Positions 1 to 7,830 of a DNA stretch of 10,007 bases are shown here, one piece after another. The stretch lies in NCBI GenBank assembly GCA_003024985.2, contig PXIH01S0022792.1. One strand, written 5' to 3'. The notes under the pieces were generated by a model that ran no database searches, was not told the DNA's origin, and saw only the letters and a program-made list of their open reading frames with translations. The translations under genes and the position numbers were made by a program. The DNA comes from Euperipatoides rowelli. Lineage: Eukaryota > Onychophora > Udeonychophora > Euonychophora > Peripatopsidae. Position 1 is the stretch's first letter, and each line of letters starts with the position of its first letter.

Positions 1-133
1 ATAACATGATTTGGAATAACATGATTTGGAATAACATGATTTGGAATAACATGATTTGGAATAACATGATTTGGAATAATATGATTTGGAATAACATGAT
101 TTTGAATAACATATTTGGAATAACATGATTTGA
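1..133. repeat. 15-bp minisatellite, about nine copies
   Basis: The unit ataacatgatttgga is repeated head to tail. Copies one to five (1-75) are identical, copy six has one substitution (ataat for ataac), copy seven has ttttga for tttgga, and copies eight and nine (106-119, 120-133) each lack one base. Divergence increases towards the right edge, where the array dissolves into unique sequence. The array begins at base 1, so its true length is unknown. There are no spacers and no dyad in the unit, so this is a simple tandem repeat. Confidence 0.97.
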
Positions 134-388
134 TATAATGGGGTTAAATACCACCCAAGGCATTGGTTATATTACATTTTATTTTCACTAAATTTTTTTT
201 TCAATATATCTACATTAGTTTATGGAAATTTTACTTTATTAGAAATTTAAAGATTAGGATTTTTCATCATTGAATATAAAATTATTTTGGCAGATTTACA
301 GCAAGGATTTGATATGGAATAGATTGATCTGATTGTTATTGTAAATAGAATGTTTTTCTGTTATTTTTTTTATTGAAAGTGTAATATC

Positions 389-531
389 CAAGGCTGTAGT
401 CACAAAATTTTAAGTGGGCATACTTTAAAAGGTCCCTTATTTGATAAGCTTTTTTTTTAGACAATCAAAAATTTGATAGTTGCAAAAAATTTCAGATCTA
501 TCCGGGAGAAAGGCACATTTTTACAGCCTTG
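389..531. repeat. Possible 143-bp segment with 10-bp inverted ends
   Basis: caaggctgta at 389-398 is matched by its exact reverse complement tacagccttg at 522-531. The flanks (gtaatatc on the left, aaaaggca on the right) show no target duplication. A 10-bp inverted match within a few hundred bases can occur by chance, so assignment as a miniature transposon is weak. Confidence 0.2.
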
Positions 532-836
532 AAAAGGCAACATTGAACTCTTGCTTTGTGTTCTGATAGTGTATGAGGCGCCCCCTATCTAATTAATGAC
601 ATTTTAAAAAGTCAGTGAGAATGCCGAATGGTAAATATAACATCAATTTTGGACAATTTATGTTTCTTTAAAATGTAATTTTTCTAACAAGACTAATAAA
701 CTAATAATAATATTGCATCCACTGACTAGCCTGTCAAATTGTAATTTATTGCATAATTATATAGCCATGTTTTATTTATGTTTTAATAATGATTTTTTTA
801 ATCTATAAAGTGAGATACATCATTTTTTTAATATTT

Positions 837-931
837 AGAAATGGGTATACACTATTTTTGCCATATACTCTCAGCATTATAACTTCAGGAAGTGAGTATA
901 CTGTATTTCTTAGAATAAAGAAATGGGTATA
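837..931. repeat. 13-bp direct repeat, 82 bp apart
   Basis: agaaatgggtata occurs at 837-849 and again at 919-931. The interval carries further look-alike pieces: gtatac occurs several times, and agtgagata near 809 resembles agtgagtata near 891. This suggests an old, diverged local duplication. No coding role is visible. Confidence 0.4.
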
Positions 932-2041
932 TTCCGTATACCGACATACGCCTCCCACTACAGCCCTGGTAATATCACTAATGACTTGATTATAGTGCTA
1001 CGTCATTTATTTGTAACGTAAAATAGAGTTCAAGGTCTCCACACTTAACTATCTAAGATAGTAGAAGGAAACCTCCATATTGTATGAGTAGAGTTCTTTT
1101 AAATTTCAGCACTATCGTTTTGCATGAAAACAATAACGTTTTCTTGTCTTTTTTTAAACATTGGCATTTTTAAGTCCATTAGATCTTGGAAAACAGATAA
1201 TCTTTTATTAATAATGATATATATTTCTGTCAAATCTATGTTAACCCTCAACTGGACATGTAGGCATACGCAATGGACCAGCACATCAATTTAAAACAAA
1301 CTAATTATTTGTTATTTAAATTTCCTGTCGCTGCACATATTCTTTCATTGGACATTTGTTTTTGAACTGAATGGTTGTACAATCATATCAAGTAAAAGTT
1401 GTCATTTATTTTGTCTAGGTTTTTGCATCTGCATCATTTGGGGCACGGCATGCGCCGTAATCTGGTAATGTGATTTAGATTCGATTTTAGCTAGTTAATA
1501 TCTATATTATTTTATTACAATGGCCAAAATTATACTCTGATAATATTTTTTTGCAAATATAGAACGTATTTTAACTTAGTTGTAAATAAATGTGAAGAAG
1601 GTAAAAATAAAAACACTCGTAATCTACCAAATCGTACAGAATCTTGACGAAACACACAGTAAAAAAAACTAAGAAAAATTATTTTTTTGCTATCTACATT
1701 TATTTTATCTTTTAATTTATAAAACATTTTTATCTTTGTTCAGTAATGTACCCAAAAATAAAATATTAAAAAATACATTTTACTAAAATAATTTTATCAT
1801 TTTCATTTACTGGTGTATTTTGAATGTGTACTCCTGATCATGTGATGACGTGCCCAGTTGATGATTAATCAAAAATCCATATTACTAAGAGGATCACGCA
1901 CATTCTTAAAGATCACTTACAAAGATAAATTATTTTTTATATGGTATTTTGAATTACTTTTAGTGAAAAATATATCGGAAAGCAGATTTTCAGTCTATGT
2001 TACATGTTAATTTATGACATTTTAATTTGTGCGTGATAATT

Positions 2042-2107
2042 AAAATTTAAACTAAAATGACAAAAAATATTTATGTACAAATATTTTTATTCAATAAAAT
2101 TTAAACT
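2042..2107. repeat. Small hairpin between 12-bp direct repeats
   Basis: aaaatttaaact occurs at 2042-2053 and at 2096-2107. Between them lies a perfect 10-bp inverted repeat, aaaaatattt at 2063-2072 and aaatattttt at 2079-2088, with the loop atgtac. The composition is almost purely A/T, so chance is a real alternative to a tiny foldback insertion. Confidence 0.35.
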
Positions 2108-2146
2108 GTGTTTCAATGAATTTATGTTGGCCAACAGCATGCTAAA

Positions 2147-2453
2147 CAGTGTTTCTTTCAGACAATTTTCTCCAGGGAAGGGGGAATTTCACAAGTTTGG
2201 GGGAGGGGGACAAGGTATTTACAGATTTTTTTAATAAGCTTTTTTTTTTTGGTTGACTGGATGTTTTGTTGCCTGTCTGTCTGATTTGATAAGATTTTTT
2301 TGGGGGGGTTAGTACAGTGGCTGTTAAGTTGACTGTGTAATTTACTAACGTTTTGTTGACTTTCTGTTTCATTCTAAAAGATTTTTATTTTTTCCCAATT
2401 TCCTCTGGGAGGGGGGCTTCGCCCCACCCATTATATGCCTGAAAGAAACACTG
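2147..2453. mobile_element. Non-autonomous hAT-like element (MITE), 307 bp
   Basis: The ends are inverted repeats of 18 bp with one mismatch: cagtgtttctttcagaca at 2147-2164, and its counterpart at 2436-2453, which reads cagtgtttctttcaggca on the other strand. The CAGTG start is typical of hAT elements. The flanking 8-mers atgctaaa (2139-2146) and atgcttgt (2454-2461) agree at the first five bases; the left one fits the hAT preference nTnnnnAn, so a decayed target duplication is plausible but not proven. Inside there is no coding capacity: the interior is G- and T-run rich, and near the right end is a tight hairpin, ggggc-ttc-gcccc at 2413-2425. The minus-strand open frame across it is incidental. 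An autonomous partner would have to supply the transposase. Confidence 0.75.
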
Positions 2454-3180
2454 ATGCTTGTATTACTTCAAATAATACTAAATTCATTTTTGTTTAGAAT
2501 TTTGATTAAGTTCAGAAGAGTTCATTTTTAATCATTTTAGGTTGTGTAGTAAATTTAAATAATGGAGTCATTATATTCTTTGCTTAATCAAATAACTTAG
2601 CATTTGTTCCCTTAGAGGTACACCCGAATTAACCTAGAATCTTTCTGAAGTGTTATACACTAACTTCAGTAAGATATACCCATAAAGCCCACTAAATCAT
2701 CAAAAACGAACAGGAATGAAATAAATATCCAAAAATGAGTTTAAATAATAAGTTTTGTCCTGTTGTTGTGGCACGATCAGTAGCGATACGGATTTTAGCT
2801 GCAAGAGTGATGACATAAGCTGAGAAGTTCCAGTTTAGGCAGTTATGGAAAGGGTTTTTGTCCTAGCTGTTTCCACCTCGCCAGGGTTTTTTTAACCTGG
2901 TATGCTACCTCACTGAAAGAACCTTGAAAACAAGTATTAATACTTTCGTAGTTTGAAAACAAGTGAAGATTCTCACAACAAAAATAAAGATTTCCTGTCA
3001 ATGATGGGTCACTTTATTTTTTTTTTTTTAAAAATAAGTTTTCTAAGAAATGAGGGCCAAGGAATAGACTATTATTGGTTCTTTGAAGAGTCCCTATGTA
3101 AAACTGGGGAGATATGTCTTTGTATAGATAGATTAGAAATAATTTGGAAAGGGAAATAATCAGAATTTAGTAATAAGTTA

Positions 3181-3216
3181 AAATTAATGTTAACGTTAAA
3201 CATTAAACGTTAATTT
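3181..3216. repeat. Short imperfect palindrome
   Basis: aaattaatgtt (3181-3191) pairs with aacgttaattt (3206-3216) at ten of eleven positions. The 14-base interval again contains taacgtt. It could extrude as a small hairpin, but A/T-rich DNA yields such palindromes by chance. Confidence 0.3.
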
Positions 3217-3343
3217 ATTATCAACCGGTTCATATCTACACGTAATAGTTGGCGACTAATTGAAATATATCTGATACTATCATTTCAAAGAGAAAGGTGC
3301 TTAGATTGTGTCTTCTTTACATGTTTTTAACACATAGGGTTAG

Positions 3344-3508
3344 AATATAGAGGACACATTGCAGCTTCAGAAGGTAAATGATCAGGATGTGGAAGTGAAG
3401 TATTCAGGAAGCTGTGTCATCATGAAAGTTGCGCTAACAGGTTTAAACTCAGTAGTTACTGGAAATATACGGAATCATAATGTTTATACTTCAATACACA
3501 ACTGGGAC
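3344..3508 (+). other. Unassigned open frame of 55 codons, possible exon or coding remnant
   Basis: The frame is open between a TAG at 3341-3343 and a TGA at 3509-3511. Its translation is less dominated by F, I, K, L and Y than the other open frames in the region and includes QKVNDQDVEVKY and VALTGLNSVVTGNI. A pyrimidine-rich stretch ending in cacatag at 3331-3337 could serve as a splice acceptor, and gtaagt at 3521-3526 looks like a splice donor, although the stop precedes it. I do not recognise a family. There is no ATG near the beginning, so on its own it is not a gene. It could be an exon, a decayed coding piece of a mobile element, or chance. Confidence 0.2.
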
Positions 3509-4445
3509 TGATATTCTAAAGTAAGTGTATTGTTTGCTTCATTCCTAGAAGGTTTTGACCTTGCTAAGCTTCTTAGAATGTTACTATATTAGATGAATTT
3601 TATTACATTCCGTAAATAATAATACTTGGTATCGATATATTATTACTTGATAATAGTCCACAAAGAATATCTGGAATTTAAATTATTAGCTCCTATAGTC
3701 TATTATGACTAACTTAGCTTCTTTTTATTACAATCAATATAAAATAAAATTACATTTAATTTTTTTAATTATACATTACTTATCTGAGCTCTGACATTTT
3801 TTTTTTACTATCATATAAATTTTATGAAGAGAAGAGTCTGCAAGTGTCAAGTTTGAGTAAAGGGGGTAGAGAAAGTGGGCGGGGCCTGCCATAGTTAATA
3901 TTAGGATAACACTATAAAATGAATAATAAATTTACTCTTAGTAATCTAATTCACTACCAGTATTAGATGTTTTATAGTTTATCCATTTACTATAGTTAAT
4001 TAACAGTTTGTTTCTTGCCATATAGTGGTAAATTAAAAGGCATTTTTGTGATAAATTTATTTCTATGTTCAAATCCCAATTATTGAAAAATAAAACACTA
4101 CAATTTTTTTCTAATGGGAACAAATATTTATAATTGTAGTAGAATAAAATACTATTTTTACAATTGTTTGTAGCCTACTGTAGTTTTAAAAACTAGTGCA
4201 GAATCAATTACTAAAATCCAGTTACCAATAATGATTTTATATCTTTTTCTTCACCTACTCACCATCCTTTATATATTATTGTTCTACAAATTTCATAAAA
4301 TTCATCCTTAAAAAGTCTACCTTACCTCTGGACAGTGGAAAATTTATAACTTGCCTATCGGACAATAAAACTACTATCCTTGTATTGGTGAACATACCTT
4401 TAAATATAACTAGTCTATATAGCATGTAAATTTAAAAATTCACTA

Positions 4446-4492
4446 ATTTACAAAAAAATTCCTGATTTACAAAAAAAAAGTGGGGGGGGGGG
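4446..4492. repeat. Duplicated atttac-poly(A) followed by a G11 run
   Basis: atttacaaaaaaa at 4446-4458 is repeated as atttac plus nine A at 4465-4479. This is followed by g, t and eleven consecutive G (4482-4492). It is simple sequence with no visible function. The homopolymers are also places where assembly length may be unreliable. Confidence 0.6.
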
Positions 4493-4655
4493 TATTTTTA
4501 AATCTAAATAAATTGACCATAATACTAACTGTTGAAGTTAAAAAGGTTAAAAATAACATTAATACTTATTCTATAATACCTAGAAGATAAATAGTGAAAT
4601 TAATTTTCATAGTGATTTACCTGTGATAGACAAAATTTAAAGAAAATTATTTCCA

Positions 4656-4936
4656 AGCATTTTTGATAGTGGGCTTTGAAATCAATTATCCATCAGTCAT
4701 TATTGAGAGACAATGTCCAGATGCTGATGATCGCATTCTTTATTGTACATGCTAAAGAATATAAAAAAAGTACTGATTTATCTTTGGATGTTCATAGAAA
4801 CAAGTTGAATCATCAGTTTTGTGTACTAGATATGTCTGTTGTCTCAACCTATCAGATCATACTAGGCTATGATTTTTACATCAAAAACAATATCTTTAAA
4901 CTAAATATGGTATTGTTAGGTGAAGAGTGTAATTAA
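4656..4936 (+). pseudogene. Gypsy aspartic protease (retropepsin) remnant
   Basis: In an intact element this domain cuts the Gag-Pol polyprotein and works as a dimer. A FDSG tetrapeptide (4662-4673) matches the active-site D-S/T-G of retropepsins. The frame then shifts, and the next piece, in the frame of 4676, runs open to the stop at 4934-4936. This piece contains SIIHQSLL just after the active site and, about 60 codons on, IILGYDFYIKNN, which is the conserved ILGxDF block near the C-terminal end of Gypsy proteases. Length and spacing fit a retropepsin of roughly 90 to 100 residues. The DSG motif and the ILGYDF block being in different frames means it is non-functional. The DSG call is less sure than the ILGYDF call. 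Confidence 0.75.
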
Positions 4937-5220
4937 TGTACATTGTGATGGTGGTGATATTGGGAAAGTAAAAGAGAGAAGAGATCCTAAAGAAATAAAT
5001 CCTGATGATTTCATTAAAAGTCCAAATATAAATTAAAATATTGATGAATTGACTGAATTCTTTTAAAGAATTATATACTGAATTTAAGAATGTTAGGATA
5101 GAAGATGTTGCAAAATTAACGGGATGTTCTTTGACTCCTATAGAGTGAGTTTTCTTCACATACATCAGTGTATACGAAACAGTATAAAATATCACACAGT
5201 ATGCTAAATCCAATCAAGAA

Positions 5221-5619
5221 AAATTGGAGGAGTATAAGAGAGATAACATCATCTCATAGGGAGAGTCAGAGTGGAATGTCTCTGCTAGTGATTAAAAAGC
5301 CATCTGGGATGTTAGGATAGTGCTTGATCTGAGATAGATAAACAAAATTACTAAATCATTGAATTATCCAATAATGGATTCTAGAAGATGTCTTAGATCC
5401 TTCCATCAGGAACATATATTGTTTTGCATTACCTTGGGAAAGGTATAGGTTGAATTGGATGACACAAGAATTGCTGAAGTAAGCTGTATACTTCCAAGAG
5501 ATAATGAATGAACTTTTAGACAATGAGATATCTAGTGGAAGAATTCTAAACTACCAATATTATATTTTAGTACACACATACATCAAGAACACCTGGCTAT
5601 GCTTAGGACTTTATTTAAA
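5221..5619 (+). pseudogene. Gypsy reverse transcriptase remnant, N-terminal and palm part
   Basis: This domain copied the element RNA into DNA. In order there are EEYKRDNIIS (about 5227-5256), SEWNVS shortly after, LLVIKKPSG (5282-5308), VLDLR with INKITKSLNYPI after a stop (5320-5372), a diverged IELDDTRIAEVSCI piece (about 5452-5493), and EHLAMLRTLF (5587-5616), which follows the catalytic box in this family. These correspond to conserved blocks of Ty3/Gypsy reverse transcriptase. Several stops and at least three frame changes lie between them. Where the catalytic YxDD box should be, the reading is Y-Q-Y-Y followed by ILVHT (5552-5578): both aspartate codons appear changed to tyrosine. The domain stops at 5623, where a hAT element is inserted. 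Confidence 0.85.
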
Positions 5620-5623
5620 TAAC
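5616..5623. repeat. Target site duplication, left copy
   Basis: taaataac directly abuts the left end of the 503-bp hAT element and is repeated exactly at 6127-6134. Eight bases is the usual duplication length for hAT elements. Confidence 0.93.
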
Positions 5624-6126
5624 CAGTGTTGTTCAAAGTATTTGTTGCAAGTACTTAAGTAAAAGTAAATTGAAAATGGCCTACTTAAGTAAAAGTACTT
5701 TCATAATTTCTTTACTTAAGTAAAAGTAAAAAAGTACTTAACCAAATTGTTACTTTTGAAGTTGAAGTAAAAGTAGTCTATTTTTTTCCTTCAAAAAATT
5801 GACAATATTAAAATTCACTTTCTAACTTATGAACTGCAAACTCGGTAGTCTATGTCTATCATCAGTGTTACAAGTCTAGAATAGTCCAGTGCTCTTCGTA
5901 TTCTCCCATGTGGAATCATAATAGGTGCAATGAATTAAATGACACCACACAAATTCCTTATAATAATATCTTACTTGTAACAGAAAGTATTTTTTAAATG
6001 TAATGAAGTAAAAGTAATTAAAAATTGAAATGACAGTACTTTGTTACAAGTAAAAGTTTTGTAAATGGAAACTACTTTTTAATCTAAGAAGTATTGCTAC
6101 ATTTACTTCATTACTGCCCAACACTG
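5624..6126. mobile_element. Non-autonomous hAT element (MITE), 503 bp
   Basis: The ends are cagtgttg (5624-5631) and its exact complement caacactg (6119-6126). Beyond the eight perfect bases, an imperfect inverted similarity continues for about 40 bp: left ttgttgcaagtactt resembles right atgtagcaatactt read on the other strand. A perfect 8-bp target duplication, taaataac, flanks it. It has no coding capacity. The left part holds three exact copies of tacttaagtaaaagta (5652, 5682, 5713), and the core aagtaaaagta also occurs at 5765 and 6006, with a near copy at 6048. Such subterminal motifs in hAT elements commonly bind transposase; here that is inference. It lies in the reverse transcriptase of the Gypsy remnant and therefore arrived later. 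Confidence 0.93.
5652..5728 (+). repeat. Three 16-bp subterminal motifs at 30- and 31-bp spacing
   Basis: tacttaagtaaaagta is present without mismatch at 5652-5667, 5682-5697 and 5713-5728. The spacers between copies differ in sequence, so this is not a simple tandem duplication. The near constant period of about three helical turns would place all copies on the same face of the DNA. A role as transposase binding sites is inferred. Confidence 0.85.
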
Positions 6127-6134
6127 TAAATAAC
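6127..6134. repeat. Target site duplication, right copy
   Basis: taaataac immediately follows the right end of the 503-bp element and is identical to 5616-5623. Confidence 0.93.
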
Positions 6135-6420
6135 TGAGCTCCATGAATATTGCAGCTAGACCCTCAAAATGTAGTTTTTTTCAAGAAAGTGTGACCTTTT
6201 TGAGGGATCAAGGGAGGAGGGGGAAAATTCCTTGATTGACAACTAAAAATTATCAAAGAATTTTCTAAACCCATCCAGCAATGTCAAATAACATATCTTT
6301 TCTAGGAACAACTTTTATAGGAGGTTCATAGTGATATTCCAAATAAGGCTGCTACATTATATGAGCTGAAGAAAAGTAAAGTGAAGTTGAATTAGACATT
6401 GGTATGATATTGCACTTAAT
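6135..6420 (+). pseudogene. Gypsy reverse transcriptase remnant, thumb and connection part
   Basis: This is the continuation of the reverse transcriptase on the far side of the inserted hAT element. The frame starting at 6135 with the last base of the preceding duplication reads through PSKCSFFQESVTFL (6161-6202), the well conserved block after the catalytic palm of Ty3/Gypsy enzymes. Removing the insertion and one copy of taaataac places this block in the same frame as EHLAMLRTLF before the insertion, apart from a TAA at 5620-5622 that is now in the way. From about 6205 to 6420 similarity is weak and several stops occur. A G-rich stretch at 6204-6225 replaces the expected glycine-histidine region. 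Confidence 0.8.
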
Positions 6421-6863
6421 TTATTAAAGGAATCTTTAGGTTCTGCACAACTTCTGGTGCATCCAAATTAAAACAAAAATATTTTCTAAAATCTGATGCT
6501 TCAAACATTGCTGTAAGCAGAGTCTTTGAACAGTGGCTGAAGGATGAAATTTTCAACCAACAGCTTATTGTTGATGTAAGCTTAATAATGCAGACTAAAT
6601 TATTCCAGTATTGAAAATGAGGCTCTTGTACTCTTTACATTGGACCTGTTTCATCATTTAATTTTGGCTATGAGGTAATTGTTAAAAATGACCATAAGCC
6701 ATTGTCTTTCCTCTTTATATTAAAATAAAAGAAGCAATGCATAACCCATTGGCTCCTTGCTATTCAAGATTTCAATGTTCAGATTGAGCATGTATCAAGT
6801 AAGGAAAATATGGTTAGTGCCGTGTTGAGTAGGTGTGAGGAATCAGTGCGTTATGGGTTTTTT
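6421..6863 (+). pseudogene. Gypsy RNase H remnant
   Basis: RNase H removes the RNA strand during reverse transcription. Recognisable pieces are SDASNIAVSRVFEQ (6492-6533), equivalent to the first catalytic aspartate block (usually TDAS), an ENEALVLF piece near 6616-6639 that corresponds to the E-A-L block with the catalytic glutamate, and DHKPLSFLF (6690-6716), the DHKPL block. A final open stretch, 6741-6863, contains HWLLAIQDFNVQIEHVSSKE and ends the domain with a degenerate LSR. The pieces lie in different frames and stops intervene. Order and spacing agree with the usual domain of about 120 residues joined to the reverse transcriptase. Confidence 0.85.
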
Positions 6864-7148
6864 TAATGTTGAACATAATAGAGCTAATTTCAATCGACAT
6901 AATAAAAACATCAAAGTGATGATATTGAATGCAAAGATATCGTGAAAGACAGTCTAATCTGTACTCTGATGAAGAGTTCATCCTGAAAGATAATAGAATA
7001 GTTTATAGAAATGTGGAAAGTATTCACAACAGAGATTGGAAATTCCATGTTCTGATTCTGAAATATTTGGTTCTATTGATAATTTTATTACATGAATTTT
7101 AGTGCTGATAAAGTTTTGTGGAAGATAAGGACTCTGCTCAGTGCTAAA

Positions 7149-7199
7149 GTGGCTAGGATTGCCACTGGTTCGGATCTGGGGAAACTTACATTCCCCGGA
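7149..7199. repeat. Two adjacent stem-loops
   Basis: gtggc-taggatt-gccac (7149-7165) forms a 5-bp stem with a 7-base loop. tctggggaa-acttaca-ttccccgga (7175-7199) forms a 9-bp stem with one G-T pair and also a 7-base loop. A ggttcgga stretch lies between them. This resembles tRNA arm geometry, but the invariant T-loop and U33 bases are missing, so it is not called a tRNA. Confidence 0.4.
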
Positions 7200-7335
7200 T
7201 TAAATTGGTTCAAGCAGAAAACAGTATTTTACTCAGAATTATAATACAAATCATGTAAACCAGAAGTTTTTCATTTAATTATTGTAAGCAGGTAAAGTGT
7301 ATTTAGAAAAATATGTACATATTGTAAATAAAGTA

Positions 7336-7377
7336 GCTTCACCCAGAGAGGCGAAAGCTTCACCCAGAGAGGTGAAA
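7336..7377 (+). repeat. 21-bp tandem duplication, two copies
   Basis: The block starting gcttcacccagagagg at 7336-7356 is repeated at 7357-7377 with one C/T difference. The unit is seven codons, so the frame is kept and the translation repeats A-S-P-R-E-A/V-K within the integrase remnant. It is probably a local replication slippage duplication. Confidence 0.92.
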
Positions 7378-7830
7378 CAATTTTTTTTTAAAAAAATATT
7401 TCTGCTCACATGGAATGGGATCAAAGCAGATGAAAAAAACTTTTATCCAAAGTGGTCAGTAAAGATATTTACATTTCTAGAGAGTGCTCTTTCAACTTCA
7501 GGCTTCTTATCCCTTTCAAAAATTCTCAATGGACTTTCAAGGTCCTTTTGAGAGAAGCAAGGACAATATTTTTTATTGTTCATCGATCAGTTCACTCGAT
7601 TTCCAATCACTATTGGACTAGAGACATGGAGACTTACCATGTCTAAGGCTTAATAGACCATGTTTATTCTATTTATGGTGGCAGTGAAACCATACCCACT
7701 GATCATAGAGGCAATTTCACTAGTAAGTTATTTAATACCCTCACATCAAACATTGTTACTACAAGTTTCCATCCTCAGTTGAATGGAATTGTAGAATGGC
7801 TTGTGTAATTATTAAAATTTTATTTCAATT

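Larger units (their letters stand above)
134..2138. other. AT-rich region without recognisable genes
   Basis: Neither strand holds a coding region I can recognise. The open frames present (for example 789-989 on +, 1099-1284 and 1530-1727 on -) are short, of low complexity, and give proteins dominated by F, I, K, L and Y as expected from A/T-rich DNA. Long T and A runs are frequent. Three small repeat structures, listed separately, lie at 389-531, 837-931 and 2042-2107. A short dyad acggc-atgc-gccgt occurs near 1446-1459. No promoter or polyadenylation signal can be tied to a gene. Confidence 0.6.
2462..4655. other. AT-rich region without recognisable genes
   Basis: I found no coding region with recognisable features on either strand. 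Minor structures are a small dyad ccagg...cctgg at 2881-2900, a 12-bp direct repeat ttgaaaacaagt at 2924-2935 and 2953-2964, a 9-bp inverted repeat actacaatt/aattgtagt at 4097-4105 and 4132-4140, and a G-rich patch near 3863-3885. If the Gypsy copy to the right was once full length, its LTR, primer binding site and gag should lie here, but no CCHC zinc knuckle or LTR is visible. One 55-codon open frame at 3344-3508 is listed separately. Confidence 0.55.
6977..7830 (+). pseudogene. Gypsy integrase remnant (zinc-binding region and catalytic core)
   Basis: Integrase inserts the DNA copy into the host genome. The N-terminal part is represented by FILKDNRIVYRN (from 6977) and SADKVLWKIR (7101-7130), which match the region around the HHCC zinc finger, although the histidines and cysteines are not convincingly kept. 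The catalytic core shows MDFQGPF (7529-7549, first aspartate), then DQFTRFPI in another frame (about 7587-7610), TDHRGNFTSKLF (from 7698, second aspartate) and FHPQLNGIVEW (7767-7799, glutamate at 7794-7796, W where R is usual). The D-to-E distance is 31 codons, a few shorter than usual, which points to a small deletion. About 150 bp between 7131 and 7290 match nothing recognisable. Frameshifts make it non-functional. Confidence 0.85.

Noticed and set aside
1-133. CRISPR-like array
   Set aside because: The 15-bp units are directly adjacent with no spacers, and nothing else in the window is prokaryotic.
789-989. 66-codon open frame on the + strand
   Set aside because: It is low-complexity, A/T-driven composition with no recognisable domain and spans a local repeat region.
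1099-1284. 61-codon open frame on the - strand
   Set aside because: No recognisable motif; the length is within chance expectation for this composition.
1530-1727. 65-codon open frame on the - strand
   Set aside because: It reads through T/A-rich sequence, giving F, K and L runs, with no family resemblance.
2142-2372. 76-codon minus-strand open frame
   Set aside because: It lies almost wholly inside the 307-bp hAT-like element and is made of its T and C runs read backwards.
2953-3159. 68-codon open frame on the + strand
   Set aside because: It contains a long F/K homopolymer-derived stretch and no conserved motif.
3938-4123. 61-codon open frame on the - strand
   Set aside because: No recognisable features; the composition is as expected from A/T-rich non-coding DNA.
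4482-4492. G-quadruplex from the G11 run
   Set aside because: A single G run without further nearby G tracts does not meet the usual intramolecular pattern.
4896-5213. 105-codon open frame on the - strand, the longest in the window
   Set aside because: It is antisense to the Gypsy pol remnant between protease and reverse transcriptase, its hydrophobic residues follow from A/T richness, and it matches no family I know.
7141-7215. tRNA gene
   Set aside because: Two hairpins have tRNA-like loop sizes, but the acceptor stem, U33 and T-loop bases do not fit.
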